DNA from: G963667855 sp963667855
GTDB taxonomy: Bacteria; Planctomycetota; Phycisphaerae; UBA1845
Direction of reading: 5' to 3'
NCBI GenBank assembly: GCA_963667855.2
Contig: CAXXKI010000029.1
Coordinates: 496,001-560,000, forward strand
DNA length: 64,000 bases
Each line of letters starts with the position of its first letter. Position 1 is the stretch's first letter. The notes below the pieces were generated by a model. The model made no database searches and was not told the DNA's origin. It saw nothing but the letters and a program-made list of their open reading frames with translations. A program made the translations under genes and the position numbers. This document shows, piece by piece, positions 18,108-28,045 of the stretch.

Positions 18108-18352
18108 ATTTCACTTCCTCCGTACACTTGCGGAATATCTGGTATCGCTTCAAACACGTCAAGAGAGGCGAATTCAGACAAGCGACTCTTTATGAGAAAA
18201 TGAATAACGTAGCGTCATGCGAGTGGCACCAACTGCCGCCAGGCGAGGATTCGGAAACTGCGGTTTTACATACGTTTACACCATTTCATCCGAAACATCG
18301 TACCAGGAGAACAGAAGCCACGATGCCTGCTCGAAGCCTCTTCGGGCAATTG

Positions 18353-18646
18353 TTAAAAATCGGTTAAGAATTCCGAGCGATCAAATTCGCCCCGAATTCG
18401 AATCTTTTCAACCCCAATCCGGGCGTCAAAACAGGGATTGTAAAACGCCCCAATCTCACCTGTGATTGTGTTTTCCCCTATACCCCGAGTGCCTCTGTCG
18501 GGAAAAGTTTTCGCAAAAAGCCATCGCCCCTGATTACCCGGCGCACTGAGTAATACAAACTTTTCACAACTTGATTTATTGCGGATAAAAGCTATCGGAA
18601 ATAAGCGGTTAGAATTAATACAATGCCGGACAGCCTCCCTGGACAC
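18353..18646 (-). other. Possible small or remnant reading frame in the 553-bp gap 18108-18660
   Basis: This gap has no clear gene. A minus-strand frame of about 97 codons begins at GTG 18646 just below the pseudopilin stop. Its later part (VLLSAPGNQGRWLF, GENTITGEIGAFYNP, ending EFLTDF) has a composition like the C-terminal part of planctomycete pseudopilins. It is in a different frame from the upstream pseudopilin gene. It could be a short real gene or the decayed tail of a relative. I saw no other feature in the gap. Confidence 0.3.
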
Positions 18647-18660
18647 CCGGCAGCTTAAGG

Positions 18661-19515
18661 CTAGTCGTCGAAATCGGTATCCGGACTATACCTGGTCAGA
18701 AACACTTCCGGCTGATCACGATCAGCATACAGATGGAAATAACCCGGTCGACGATTGGTTATTACCCGAGGATCAGAAGTCGTCGCCAGCGAGCGGTAAA
18801 CATCCACATACCTGCGTACTACACCACGGTGAGGATAAACCGGCCTGCCCGCAGCTTTGTCTCCAGGCCTGTTCTCTGCCAGAGTATCGGAGATAAGCGG
18901 AACGGCCACATTCCAGATAATCTCGGCTTTGCCTTCTCCCGGAGATTTATCTTCGTCGCCCGACTCCTCGTCCCCAATGGACATCTGCGGTTTAGCCGTC
19001 AACATCCGCGTAGGTCTGCCATCAAAGTGATATTCGTTAGCCACGGCCGGGTCCTTCGCACTGCCAGTGTAAGCATCAGCCGCGTCATCGTATGGCAACG
19101 GATCTCCCACCCGGTCTGCCGTACTGAAATCATAGGTCAACTTCCACTTGCGCCGGCTCTTCGGATCGGTTTCAGGATAACCACTCACTGCAGACGGACA
19201 CACAAACGAACCTCGATCAACATAACCACCAAGCACATTCCCTACCTTGGTTGGATAACGCTGATCAAACGGATCTATGTCGTCTTTGATATGCTCGATA
19301 TAGGGAAGGCGATCGTTATATTCGACCGAATACAAAACGACTCCCCGCCACATGGAAGTCAGGTTTTTACGGCATACAAGCTGCTTTGACTGTTCGCGCG
19401 CAGTGCGCATGGAGGGAAGGAACAATCCCATCAAGAGGGCGATAATCGATACCACAACCAACAGCTCCAGTAACGTGAAGCCGTTCTTTTGATTGGGCGT
19501 TTTCACCAAAACCAC
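18661..19515 (-). CDS. Prepilin-type N-methylation protein (pseudopilin-like)
   Basis: The 284-aa protein starts with a short basic leader and the type IV prepilin cleavage motif NGFTLLELLVVVSIIALLMG, where cleavage precedes the F and Glu at +5 is present. The hydrophobic helix is followed by a soluble domain with CRKNLTSMWRGVVLYSVEYND, the pattern of the large planctomycete family of pseudopilin-like proteins. They are exported and embedded by a prepilin peptidase/type II secretion-like machinery. The exact start (GTG 19515 or TTG 19509) is uncertain: GGAGG lies 3 and 9 nt upstream respectively. Confidence 0.8.
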   Translation of the reverse strand: MVLVKTPNQKNGFTLLELLVVVSIIALLMGLFLPSMRTAREQSKQLVCRKNLTSMWRGVVLYSVEYNDRLPYIEHIKDDIDPFDQRYPTKVGNVLGGYVDRGSFVCPSAVSGYPETDPKSRRKWKLTYDFSTADRVGDPLPYDDAADAYTGSAKDPAVANEYHFDGRPTRMLTAKPQMSIGDEESGDEDKSPGEGKAEIIWNVAVPLISDTLAENRPGDKAAGRPVYPHRGVVRRYVDVYRSLATTSDPRVITNRRPGYFHLYADRDQPEVFLTRYSPDTDFDD

Positions 19516-19696
19516 ACACCTCCACCCGGCCAGTAAGCCCGTACCAGCCGCAGCACCACATTAATGCTCCATCACCTCACAGGATTGTAGCTTGATTACA
19601 CGTCGATTACCAGTTTATTCTTACTCTACCGCCCTATAGCCCCCATCTACCTAATCAGCACAATCGATACATCCAACACAACCAGCCTCCAACGTA

Positions 19697-20185
19697 CTAA
19701 TCCCTTTCTGCGGGCGATAAGGCACATTCGCTCGCAAACGGACATTCAGAGCAAATCAGAGCCACTGACGACGAAACATTTGCTGAAGGCTTGAAACCAA
19801 GCTCCGGCAATTCATCAGCCAACCGGTCTATACGTCCTATAGCGACCGGACTAATCGCATGTTCTACCTCACACGCTTCAAGGGCAGCAGCCTCCTCGTC
19901 AAAGCCGAGAACCTCCGTGAAAAAACGGTGAAGTATCTCAAACCGCCGAACCACACAGTTAGCAAAACGCTCCCCCATATCGGTCAGCTTCACTACCCCA
20001 TACGTGTCGTGAGTCACCAGGTCCATGCGGGCCAAAGTCCGCACAACAGCCGACACCGTTGACGGGTGAACTCCCAAACCCTTGGCCATCTGCCCTACTC
20101 GCGCAGCATCCCCCGACTGGCTGAGCTGATAGATGATCTTCAAATACATCTCGTGTGTAGCCGACAACCCGTCTTGTTTATGCAC
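19697..20185 (-). CDS. DtxR/MntR-family metal-dependent transcriptional regulator
   Basis: The start is set at GTG 20185 because GGAGG lies 7 nt upstream; longer in-frame starts lack a site. The 162-aa protein begins VHKQDGLSATHEMYLKIIYQL, followed by a winged helix (GLGVHPSTVSAVVRTLARMDLV) and the dimer/metal region with RRFEILHRFFTEVLGFDEEAAALEACEVEHAIS split around residues 80-115. Glu, His and Cys in that stretch are candidate metal ligands. The C-terminus has a Cys pair (CSECPFASEC). Such proteins repress iron- or manganese-uptake genes; the neighbouring permease is a possible but unproven target. Confidence 0.85.
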   Translation of the reverse strand: MHKQDGLSATHEMYLKIIYQLSQSGDAARVGQMAKGLGVHPSTVSAVVRTLARMDLVTHDTYGVVKLTDMGERFANCVVRRFEILHRFFTEVLGFDEEAAALEACEVEHAISPVAIGRIDRLADELPELGFKPSANVSSSVALICSECPFASECALSPAERD

Positions 20186-20359
20186 AGATCCGCCTCCGAT
20201 TTTTAATAAACAGATCCCTGCCACCCCCGAAAGTGACATCAACGGCATTCCCAATCAATTAACCGCCAAGATCGAATTATAGACTTAACAACCATCTGAG
20301 TCGAACCGCAAACCCTGGCACACGATCCGAGAGAAAGCAGGCACATCGCCCAATGCAAA

Positions 20360-22192
20360 TCAGAAACGCCAGACCATCGGTACAACCAGTGCGGTAATAA
20401 CCATAACCAGCAACTTCAACGGCAGACCTACTCTCAAAAAATCGGAAAAACGATAACCACCGGGACCGTAAACCATGAGATTGGTCTGGTAGCCGATAGG
20501 TGTAGCGAAGCTGGAAGCCGCGGCAACACCAATGGTAATAGCGTATGGGCGGGGATCAACTCCCAACCCCATCGCCGACGCCATCGCTATTGGAAATACT
20601 ATTGCCACCGCCCCTTTAGTCGTTACCAGTTCGGACATAATGGTCGTCAATAAAAACAAGCCGACAAGAACGCCGGAAGCTCCTCCTGCATGGTGGGATA
20701 ATTCCACTATCACCGAGGCCGCATCCTGAGCCAGACCGGAATTGACAACAGCCTCTCCGAATCCCAGGGCTGCGGCGATTACAACCAGTACCTGCCAATC
20801 CACGGATTCCCGAGCCGATCCCAGGGGAACGCAACGGCACAATAGCATTAAACCCGCGGCAATAAGCGCCACTACCGCCGTAGACAAATCGGTTCCAACC
20901 AGCATACCAACCAGAATCAGTAAAACGACAATCGCCATCCACGCCCTGTCGTGGCGAATCGGCATGCTATCCCTGACTTCGGAAACCAGGTAAAAATCGG
21001 TACTGCCGCGAAAAGTCCGCTCAAAATGCTCGCCGGCCTGTATGAGCAGCGTGTCGCCCGGACGCAGAATGATATCTCCGATTTTCTTCCTTAACCGTTC
21101 CCCGTTGCGATGAACCGCCACCACTACAGCGTCGTACCTCGTACGAAAGTCGGACCGCCGAATAGTTTTCCCCAACCCAGGAAAAGACGTACTGACTACC
21201 GCCTCGCACATTCGCCGCTGGCGACGGGCAGCCGGGTCCAGATCGTAGTGCTTCTCAGCTGCGGGAACCAAACCCGGGATTCGCTGCAGATCGACAATCG
21301 TTTCCACAATACCGGTAAATACCAATCGGTCCCCCTCGGCCAGTACCTCTGTCGGGGCAACTGGTGATATCAGTTCCTGCTCCCGATTGATCTCGATCAG
21401 GAACAAACCGGGCAACTGCCGCAATCCCGCGTTCTGCACCGAATCGCCGATAAGCGGACAACCAGGCTGAACCGTCATTTCTATGATATATTCCCGCTGG
21501 GTATCCCCAAGTTGGGCCATCAGTTCCTTTCTATCCGGCAGCAGACGAATGCCCAGAGTCAAAATAAACCCCAATCCCACCAGGGCGATCGGCAGCCCGA
21601 CCCACGCCGGTTCAAAAAGGGTCAGCGGTTCCAGCCCGTTGGCCCGCATTATTCCGTCCGTTACCAGGATGGTACTCGTCCCGATCAACGTACACATTCC
21701 CCCCAGAATAGTGGCGAACGACAGGGGGATCAGCACCTTGGACGGCGACAGGTTCCGCTTCCTGCACCAGGCCAACACTTCGGGAATCAGCATTGCCACA
21801 ATGGGGGTATTGTTCATGAACGCCGACATGGCCGATGCCGGGCAGGTTATCCGCGCGACGGCGGACCGGATTGACGTTTGATTTCCCAAAAGGCGGGTAA
21901 CCAGCAGATGCAACGCCCCCGTCTCCCGCATGCCCGCCGCGACTATGAACATCGCACCTACGGTTATTACCGCATGATTACTCAAACCGTGAAAAGCCTG
22001 TTCGGGAGTAACGATTCCCGTAGCCACGACGATAACCACACCACCAACAAAAGCCACATCAGGTGGAACCCAATTACGGGCCATACCCAGAAACATTAAA
22101 ATCAGCGTGCCCAGGGTAACCCACCGATGCCACCAAACCGGGGAATCTCCCAGGATATCACCGGATGCCAGAATTTGCCCGATTTCGATCAT
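20360..22192 (-). CDS. SLC13/DASS-type permease with two RCK_C (TrkA-C) domains
   Basis: The 610-aa membrane protein has two blocks of hydrophobic helices, residues about 30-210 and 400-610. Between them are two soluble segments of the TrkA-C/RCK_C type (PGCPLIGDSVQNAGLRQLPG and the FPGLGKTIRRSDFRTRYDAVV region). Helical motifs such as MNNTPIVAMLIPEV and TIGVAAASSFATPIGYQTNLMV are characteristic of the citrate-transporter-like/SLC13 family. It probably moves di- or tricarboxylates or sulfate with sodium. It overlaps the upstream TPR gene by ATGA. Confidence 0.88.
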   Translation of the reverse strand: MIEIGQILASGDILGDSPVWWHRWVTLGTLILMFLGMARNWVPPDVAFVGGVVIVVATGIVTPEQAFHGLSNHAVITVGAMFIVAAGMRETGALHLLVTRLLGNQTSIRSAVARITCPASAMSAFMNNTPIVAMLIPEVLAWCRKRNLSPSKVLIPLSFATILGGMCTLIGTSTILVTDGIMRANGLEPLTLFEPAWVGLPIALVGLGFILTLGIRLLPDRKELMAQLGDTQREYIIEMTVQPGCPLIGDSVQNAGLRQLPGLFLIEINREQELISPVAPTEVLAEGDRLVFTGIVETIVDLQRIPGLVPAAEKHYDLDPAARRQRRMCEAVVSTSFPGLGKTIRRSDFRTRYDAVVVAVHRNGERLRKKIGDIILRPGDTLLIQAGEHFERTFRGSTDFYLVSEVRDSMPIRHDRAWMAIVVLLILVGMLVGTDLSTAVVALIAAGLMLLCRCVPLGSARESVDWQVLVVIAAALGFGEAVVNSGLAQDAASVIVELSHHAGGASGVLVGLFLLTTIMSELVTTKGAVAIVFPIAMASAMGLGVDPRPYAITIGVAAASSFATPIGYQTNLMVYGPGGYRFSDFLRVGLPLKLLVMVITALVVPMVWRF

Positions 22193-24255
22193 TCGTCTCT
22201 AAAAGGCTGCTTCGACTGGTACAATTTATGACGTCTGCGAATACTCTCGCCTAACTCAACTTTTCCCAATTCATCCGCGATGGTAAAAGCCGCGTGGCTG
22301 ATTTCAACCGCCTCCTGAAAATCTCCAACCTCAGCCAGAGCGGCCGCCAATGTATCCAGAACCCAGGGATCCCGGTTTTCCGTCTCCCTGGCCAACCCCT
22401 CCGCCAACTTACGGGCGACCTCACCCTCTCTTATTCCATCAGCCGGGCAGGTGGCCAACAGCCACGCCAGATTACCACGAATAACACGATTCTGCGGATT
22501 CTGAACCTCACCGCGTATCAAAACTTCTTTTGCCTGTTCGTAACGCTTCAAACGTACCAGCAATTCAGCCAGCTTGATAGACGCGTGGCTCATCCCCGGA
22601 GCAACAGCCAGAGCCTTGGAATACTCGGTAGCGGCTTCCTCCAGAAGGTTGAAACCAGACAGCGTATATCCCAGATTACATCTGTATTTCGGATTACCCG
22701 GAGCGAGCCGAACCGCCTCCTTCAGAGATTTCAGCGATTCGTCATATTGCTCAAGCTGCAATAAACTAATTCCCAAACCGTTGTGAGCCTTGGCATCATC
22801 CTTATCGAGCTCCCTGGCTCTTAAAAACGCTATCCCGGCAGCTCTGTAGTTTTTCGACTCGAACAGAGCCTCTCCGAGATTCACGAGGGCGACACTGCTA
22901 TCAGGATCAACGCCGGCCGCCTGATCCCAGAGAGTTACGGAGTTTGTCCAGACCATTGTTTGGGCAAAAGTCAATGGTGATAATCCCAGAACACACAAAC
23001 ACGCCAGCACCGTGAACACCTTGACCGTCTTTTTGCGTTCCTCTGACTCCCGTGGCCGGGAATACATTCTCAATAACGCCCCGGCAATCAAAATGGCAAA
23101 AGGAAGCAATGCCAGATAACTGTACCGGTCAGCGACCAATTGCTTTCCACTTTGAGCAATCCCCGAAACCGGCGACAGAATCAAAACGTAACAGGCAAAG
23201 ACAGCAAGAAACGCAGGGAACTTCTTCCACAATGCTATCGATACAATCACGGCCAGAGCCAGGAGAGTCACGGTTATTATAAAGGTTAAACCCAATAACT
23301 TCTCCCGCTCCGGAATTCGATAAAGCGGTGAAAGGTCATTGGGAACAAACAACTTCCATACGTAAAAGCAATAACCATAACAAATGGTTGCCAGCCGGGA
23401 TAATACGTCAGACTCTTCCAGGCTGCGCATGGCTCCCGCTGCCCGCTGAGCCCCAACGGCCACCCACGCAGCAGCAACCGAAAGTATCAGAAACGGTATT
23501 TTCTCTCCCAACAGCCGGGGGACAGTAGCAATCTTTCGCCGCAAACGCATACAAGGATATACGTCTATAACCAGAAGCACCGCTGGAAGGGTCATGGCCG
23601 TCGCCTTGGATAAAAGCGATCCGGCAAACAGCAGAACGGCCAGAAGATAGCAGCCGGCCCGGAATTCCTTTCCCCCCACCGCCTTAAAGTAAGCCAACAG
23701 GCAAGCGAAAAAGAACACTCCAGATAAAACGTCCCGCCGCTCGGTCACCCAGGCCACCGATTCCACCCGCAATGGATGGAGAGCGAAAATGGCCGCAGCC
23801 AGAGCGGCACACCAGTATCTCGCTGACTGACTGGGCAGCTTATCCTCTCCGAAAGCCCATTGCAGCAGTTGCAAAGCCACAAAGAAAAAAAGTACCGCCC
23901 CTATCGTGTGCAAAACGAGATTAGTCAGATGGTATCCAAACGGCTGCAACCCCCAGACCTGGTAATCGGCCGCAAAACTCAGCCAGGTGAGAGGCTGATA
24001 GTGACCACCAAAGAGCGTGGTAAACATCCATTCCAGTTGCTCCGCGCCCATACCGCGGAAAGCGGTATTCTGCAGAATATTGACGTTATCATCCCAGTTA
24101 ACGAATCCATTGCGGAGCGCGGGCAGAAAACTGAGGAACGTGGTTACGATAATACCCACCGGTATCGCCCATTTAAGCGAAATAACCGAATCTGCCTGTT
24201 CTGCGATTAAAGTCTCAGTCTGATTTGTATTTGGTTCTGTTTTCACGCCCGGCAT
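22189..24255 (-). CDS. TMTC-like polytopic membrane protein with C-terminal TPR repeats
   Basis: A 688-aa protein. The first 440 residues hold about ten membrane segments and the loop NGFVNWDDNVNILQN, then GHYQPLTWLSFAADYQVWGL. That resembles the GT-C type transferases related to eukaryotic TMTC and the dolichyl-phosphate-mannose transferases. WDD gives the acidic pair expected at the active site. The last 240 residues are TPR repeats (ALVNLGEALFESKNYRAAG, AHNGLGISLLQLEQYDESL). It may glycosylate exported proteins from a lipid-linked sugar. It overlaps the permease gene by 4 bp, so they share an mRNA. Confidence 0.75.
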   Translation of the reverse strand: MPGVKTEPNTNQTETLIAEQADSVISLKWAIPVGIIVTTFLSFLPALRNGFVNWDDNVNILQNTAFRGMGAEQLEWMFTTLFGGHYQPLTWLSFAADYQVWGLQPFGYHLTNLVLHTIGAVLFFFVALQLLQWAFGEDKLPSQSARYWCAALAAAIFALHPLRVESVAWVTERRDVLSGVFFFACLLAYFKAVGGKEFRAGCYLLAVLLFAGSLLSKATAMTLPAVLLVIDVYPCMRLRRKIATVPRLLGEKIPFLILSVAAAWVAVGAQRAAGAMRSLEESDVLSRLATICYGYCFYVWKLFVPNDLSPLYRIPEREKLLGLTFIITVTLLALAVIVSIALWKKFPAFLAVFACYVLILSPVSGIAQSGKQLVADRYSYLALLPFAILIAGALLRMYSRPRESEERKKTVKVFTVLACLCVLGLSPLTFAQTMVWTNSVTLWDQAAGVDPDSSVALVNLGEALFESKNYRAAGIAFLRARELDKDDAKAHNGLGISLLQLEQYDESLKSLKEAVRLAPGNPKYRCNLGYTLSGFNLLEEAATEYSKALAVAPGMSHASIKLAELLVRLKRYEQAKEVLIRGEVQNPQNRVIRGNLAWLLATCPADGIREGEVARKLAEGLARETENRDPWVLDTLAAALAEVGDFQEAVEISHAAFTIADELGKVELGESIRRRHKLYQSKQPFRDE

Positions 24256-24425
24256 TCTAACAACCTTTTACACCTCTTGCAGCCAGCGAACTAGAATTCC
24301 ATAGTGGCTCGAACCGGCCATATTCACCCGTACGAGGTCTTGACCGATATCTCGGGCGAATATACGCTCGCGATGCTCAGAATCGTGAGCCTGTAATAGA
24401 GTACAAATTCAGTGAGGAAGCTGTC

Positions 24426-25622
24426 ATGGATTTCAATCCCGTAATCCCGGCCAAAAGGACAGAACAAATCCGTTACGCAGTACGCGATGTTGTCGTTCTT
24501 GCTCAAGAAACGGCCGCCAAAGGTGTTCCGATGTCTTATTTGAATATCGGCGACCCCAACCTGTTCGATTTTGAGACGCCGGCACACATAGTAGAGGCCG
24601 CCCACCAGGCTATGCTGGCGAATAAAAACGGCTATGCCCCCTCGTCCGGAATCCCTGAAGCTGTCGAATCGATCAAGCGCGAGAGCGAACGCAAAGGAAT
24701 CCAGTCCATACGGCATACATTCGTAACCAGCGGAGCGAGCGAAGCAATTGAGTTAGCCCTTACCGCCCTGGTTAACGAAGGTGAGAATGTACTCACACCA
24801 TCGCCGGTCTATCCGCTTTACACGGCGGTGCTGGCCAAACTTGGTGCGGTCAACAACCCATACTATCTCGACGAAGAGAACAACTGGGAACCGGACATCA
24901 AGGACATCAAGTCAAAGATAAACGATAAGACCCGGGCAATCATCCTGCTGAATCCCAATAACCCGACGGGAACGGTTTACTCGTTTGAATTACTCCAGGG
25001 AATTCTGGAACTCGCGGCCGAGAACAACCTGGTAATTTTCAGCGACGAGATTTACGACAAATTGCTACTGGATGACAACGAGTTTACCTCCATAGCTTCG
25101 CTGACCGACGAGATTCCCATGGTAACCTTCAACGGGATGAGCAAGGCGTACATCGTTCCCGGCTGGCGAATCGGCTGGGGCGTAGTAAGCGGCCGACCTG
25201 AACTGGTGGATGAATACTGCGATGCCATCCGCAAGCTGGAGCGTGCCCGGTTGAGCGCCAACCATCCCGAGCAGTATGCCATACCGGTCGCCCTTGACGG
25301 CGATCATTCTTTCATGGAACCCATGATGGATAAGCTGCGCAAGCGCCGCGATCTTACGGTCGAACGGCTCAACGCCATCGATGGAATCAGTTGCGTAAAA
25401 CCGCAAGCGGCATTTTACGCTTTCCCGCGTATCCACTTTGACGTTGATGACAAGATCTTCGTTGAAACCCTGATAGAGGAAACCGGGACGGTTTGCGTCC
25501 ACGGCAGCGGTTTCGGCCAGCGGCCCGGAACCCAGCACTTCCGCGTTGTATTCCTGCCACCGGAGGACATCCTCAATCGCGCCTTCGACGGCATCGAGAA
25601 GGTCGCGAAGATGATGCGCTGA
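24426..25622 (+). CDS. PLP-dependent class I/II aminotransferase (AlaA/AspC-like)
   Basis: The 398-aa protein is a fold-type I aminotransferase. It shows the N-terminal SYLNIGDPNLFDF, the glycine turn GYAPSSGIPEAVESI, NPNNPTGTVYS binding the cofactor phosphate and ring, the SDEIYD motif, Schiff-base Lys240 in GMSKAYIVPGWRIGW, and the substrate-carboxylate Arg in QHFRVVFLPP. It is closest in pattern to alanine-type (AlaA) enzymes; the exact amino acid is not certain. It is a single gene with its own terminator. Confidence 0.9.
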   Translation: MDFNPVIPAKRTEQIRYAVRDVVVLAQETAAKGVPMSYLNIGDPNLFDFETPAHIVEAAHQAMLANKNGYAPSSGIPEAVESIKRESERKGIQSIRHTFVTSGASEAIELALTALVNEGENVLTPSPVYPLYTAVLAKLGAVNNPYYLDEENNWEPDIKDIKSKINDKTRAIILLNPNNPTGTVYSFELLQGILELAAENNLVIFSDEIYDKLLLDDNEFTSIASLTDEIPMVTFNGMSKAYIVPGWRIGWGVVSGRPELVDEYCDAIRKLERARLSANHPEQYAIPVALDGDHSFMEPMMDKLRKRRDLTVERLNAIDGISCVKPQAAFYAFPRIHFDVDDKIFVETLIEETGTVCVHGSGFGQRPGTQHFRVVFLPPEDILNRAFDGIEKVAKMMR

Positions 25623-25648
25623 TCAGTTTAGTCAATACAATTACATCG

Positions 25649-25684
25649 ATCCCGGGATTCATGTCTGATCCCGGGATTTTTTTT
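25649..25684 (+). terminator. Strong intrinsic terminator after the aminotransferase gene
   Basis: Two copies of the self-complementary 10-mer ATCCCGGGAT (25649-25658 and 25668-25677) form a perfect stem with a 9-nt loop, directly followed by a run of T. It lies 27 bp after the aminotransferase stop. Confidence 0.93.
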
Positions 25685-25881
25685 CGCTCGCCGCAAAAGC
25701 ATGCAATCTCAGCGAACTTCAGTTATCCAGCATCCTGCGATTTATGTGGGAAACAGGCACTCTTCATCGCACGTAACATATGTATGAGGATCATCTCTTG
25801 GAAGCGGTCCGCATTGGGGTTAGAATTACCGATCCGAATTATTGATTCTGCGGCAATAGCCGTTTTCCGGAGGAGTCCGCG

Positions 25882-26673
25882 ATGGCACGTTTGACAGTTG
25901 TCCTTATTTGTTTGCTATGCCTCACCAGTACATCATGCAACCCTGCCCCTGAAAGTAAACAAGAAGGCAAGGTGCTCTTTCTGGCAGCGGCCAGCACTAC
26001 CGGAGCAGTAACCGATATCGCGGAATTGTACAAACGGGAAACGGGAGTCGAAGTAACGGTTTCCACCGGGCCTTCGAATGCTCTAGCCCAGCAGATAATA
26101 TCGGGTGCCCCGGCGGATGTATTCCTGTCGGCCAACCCCAAATGGGCGGATGCGGTAAGCGAAAAAGACCTGGCGGCGGATCGGCGAGATGTTCTTGGCA
26201 ATTCCCTGGTAATAGTTGTTCCCAAGGGGAACCCGGCCGGAGTCACGTCTCCGGAAGATCTCACCGGCGAGAAAGTGAAACACGTCGCACTGGCGGGAGA
26301 AAAGGTACCGGCCGGCATCTACGCGGAAGAGGCGTTGCGAAGCGCGAAGACGTACGAAAAACTGACCGAGCAGGGCAAGATTGTTCGCGGTCACGATGTA
26401 AGAATTACGCTGGGATATGTCGAAGCCGGGGAAACGCAAGCGGGAGTTGTTTACGCGACGGATGCCCTGTCGTCAGGAAAGGTGGAGGTTGTCTACAGTT
26501 TTCCCGAAGGGTCGCACTCGCCGGTTACTTACCCGCTGGTTCTGATCAAGCGAAATGAGAATTCCAAGGAGGCCAAACGCTTCTTCGAGTTCCTCCAGAG
26601 TGTTAAAGCGTTAAACGTTTTCACCGATCATGGTTTCCGCATACGCGTAAAACAAGGCGGAGAAAACACATGA
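25882..26673 (+). CDS. modA: Molybdate ABC transporter, substrate-binding lipoprotein ModA
   Basis: The 263-aa protein begins with a lipoprotein signal ending STSC at about residue 19. It then shows the ModA pattern: LFLAAASTTGAVTDIAELYKRE, STGPSNALAQQIISGAPADVFLSAN, and the later GYVEAGETQAGVVYATDAL. Ser and Tyr residues in those segments hold the oxyanion. It captures molybdate or tungstate outside the inner membrane for ModB. GGAGGAG lies just upstream of the ATG. Its stop overlaps modB by ATGA. No ModE box or molybdenum-cofactor riboswitch was seen in the 200-bp leader. Confidence 0.92.
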   Translation: MARLTVVLICLLCLTSTSCNPAPESKQEGKVLFLAAASTTGAVTDIAELYKRETGVEVTVSTGPSNALAQQIISGAPADVFLSANPKWADAVSEKDLAADRRDVLGNSLVIVVPKGNPAGVTSPEDLTGEKVKHVALAGEKVPAGIYAEEALRSAKTYEKLTEQGKIVRGHDVRITLGYVEAGETQAGVVYATDALSSGKVEVVYSFPEGSHSPVTYPLVLIKRNENSKEAKRFFEFLQSVKALNVFTDHGFRIRVKQGGENT

Positions 26674-27371
26674 GCTGGTTATCGACGGCGGAATGGCAGG
26701 CTATCTGGCTGAGCGTATTCGTCGCCGTGATTGCGGTGGCGGCTAGCTTGCCTTTCGGTGTAACTCTCGGTTGGCTTCTGGCCCGAAAATCGTTCAGGGG
26801 CAAATCGTTAATCGAAACCCTGCTCAACCTTCCGCTGGTCATGCCCCCTGTGGTCACAGGGTATTTACTCCTGATCACTTTCGGGGCCAGGGGCTGGTTG
26901 GGTAAATACCTGTACGACTGGTTTGGAATCAGTATTGTTTTTACCTGGAAGGGAGCGGCCCTTGCTTCCGCCGTGGTGGCTTTTCCCTTAATGGTTCGTT
27001 CGATCCGCGTGGCTTTCACGGCTATCGACGGCAGGCTTGAGGGCGTTGCCAGATCGCTGGGTGCCGGTCCTTTCGATTGTTTTTTCACCGTAACATTGCC
27101 CCTGGCCAAACACGGGATAGTGGCCGGTTGCGTGTTGGCCTTTGCCAGGAGTATTGGGGAATTCGGAGCGACGATAATGATCGCCGGGAGTATCCCCGGC
27201 GAAACCAGAACCATCCCCCTTTTTGTGTTCAACGTAATTCAGTCGCCGGGCGGAGTTGACGACGCCAGGCGAATCGTACTGATCTCCGTTGTGATTTCCA
27301 TGATCGCTCTTTTCGCTTCCGAGTGGTACCTGCGCCGCGAGCAGAGGCTTTTAGGCAAGGAGATAAGATGA
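26670..27371 (+). CDS. modB: Molybdate ABC transporter permease ModB
   Basis: The 233-aa inner-membrane protein has five to six hydrophobic helices and the permease signature of this family, with PLVMPPVVTGYLLL, the coupling-loop EGVARSLGAGPFDCFFTVTLP, and ARSIGEFGATIMIAGSIPGETRT split near residues 155-180. It forms the channel that receives molybdate from ModA. Both ends overlap neighbours by ATGA, showing tight translational coupling in modABC. Confidence 0.93.
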   Translation: MSWLSTAEWQAIWLSVFVAVIAVAASLPFGVTLGWLLARKSFRGKSLIETLLNLPLVMPPVVTGYLLLITFGARGWLGKYLYDWFGISIVFTWKGAALASAVVAFPLMVRSIRVAFTAIDGRLEGVARSLGAGPFDCFFTVTLPLAKHGIVAGCVLAFARSIGEFGATIMIAGSIPGETRTIPLFVFNVIQSPGGVDDARRIVLISVVISMIALFASEWYLRREQRLLGKEIR

Positions 27372-28015
27372 GTTTATCCTTTTCCTGCCATTTCCAATAC
27401 GCCAACGGTTTTGAGCTGGCAACGGAGTTCCGTACAACAAACGGAGTAACCGCTCTGTGCGGGCCCTCGGGCAGCGGCAAGACCACGGTAATTAACCTGA
27501 TAGCCGGCTTGCTGAAACCACGTACCGGCACGATCATTGTAAACAGCCGCAAGCTGGTCGATACAACATGCGCAACCTGGCTGCGGCCTGAAGAGAGGAA
27601 CCTGGGAATTGTCTTTCAGGATAACCTGCTTTTCCCGCACTTGACCGTTAAGGAGAATCTTTCCTATGGGAAAAAACGATCTCCAACGCGGAAGGTCTCG
27701 CTGGACCAGGTAACGCAGATTCTGGAAATCGATGATCTTCTCGATCGGCGAGTGATTACGCTAAGCGGCGGACAGAGCCGGAGAGTAGCCCTGGGCCGAG
27801 CTTTGCTGCGGAGTCCTGACCTGCTGCTTCTGGACGAGCCGCTGACCGGACTGGAAGACGACCTCAAGGAACGAATCATCGAGTACCTGACCCGCATACT
27901 AGGCGAATGGAATATACCGATACTCCTCGTCAGCCACGATCAGCAAAGTTTGGAGAAGCTCGCTTCGCAGGTCATCAGCCTTGATCGAGGGCGGGTGGTA
28001 GTGAAAACTCCATAG
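27368..28015 (+). CDS. modC: Molybdate ABC transporter ATPase ModC, short form
   Basis: The start is the ATG that overlaps the modB stop, preceded by AAGGAGA. The 215-aa ATPase has Walker A GPSGSGKTT, Q-loop FQDNLLFPHLTV, the signature LSGGQSRRVALGRALL, Walker B LLLLDEPLTGLED, and switch His in VSHDQ. Typical ModC has about 350 residues with a C-terminal TOBE domain for molybdate sensing; that part is absent. Feedback by molybdate through a TOBE dimer is therefore not expected. The stop follows the ATPase domain directly. Confidence 0.92.
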   Translation: MSLSFSCHFQYANGFELATEFRTTNGVTALCGPSGSGKTTVINLIAGLLKPRTGTIIVNSRKLVDTTCATWLRPEERNLGIVFQDNLLFPHLTVKENLSYGKKRSPTRKVSLDQVTQILEIDDLLDRRVITLSGGQSRRVALGRALLRSPDLLLLDEPLTGLEDDLKERIIEYLTRILGEWNIPILLVSHDQQSLEKLASQVISLDRGRVVVKTP

Positions 28016-28045
28016 GGTAACCACCAAGCTAACAGAGTACAGCAT

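Noticed and set aside
25685..25881. Molybdenum-cofactor riboswitch or ModE site upstream of modA
   Set aside because: No matching stem pattern or CGCTATAT-type palindrome was visible in this leader.
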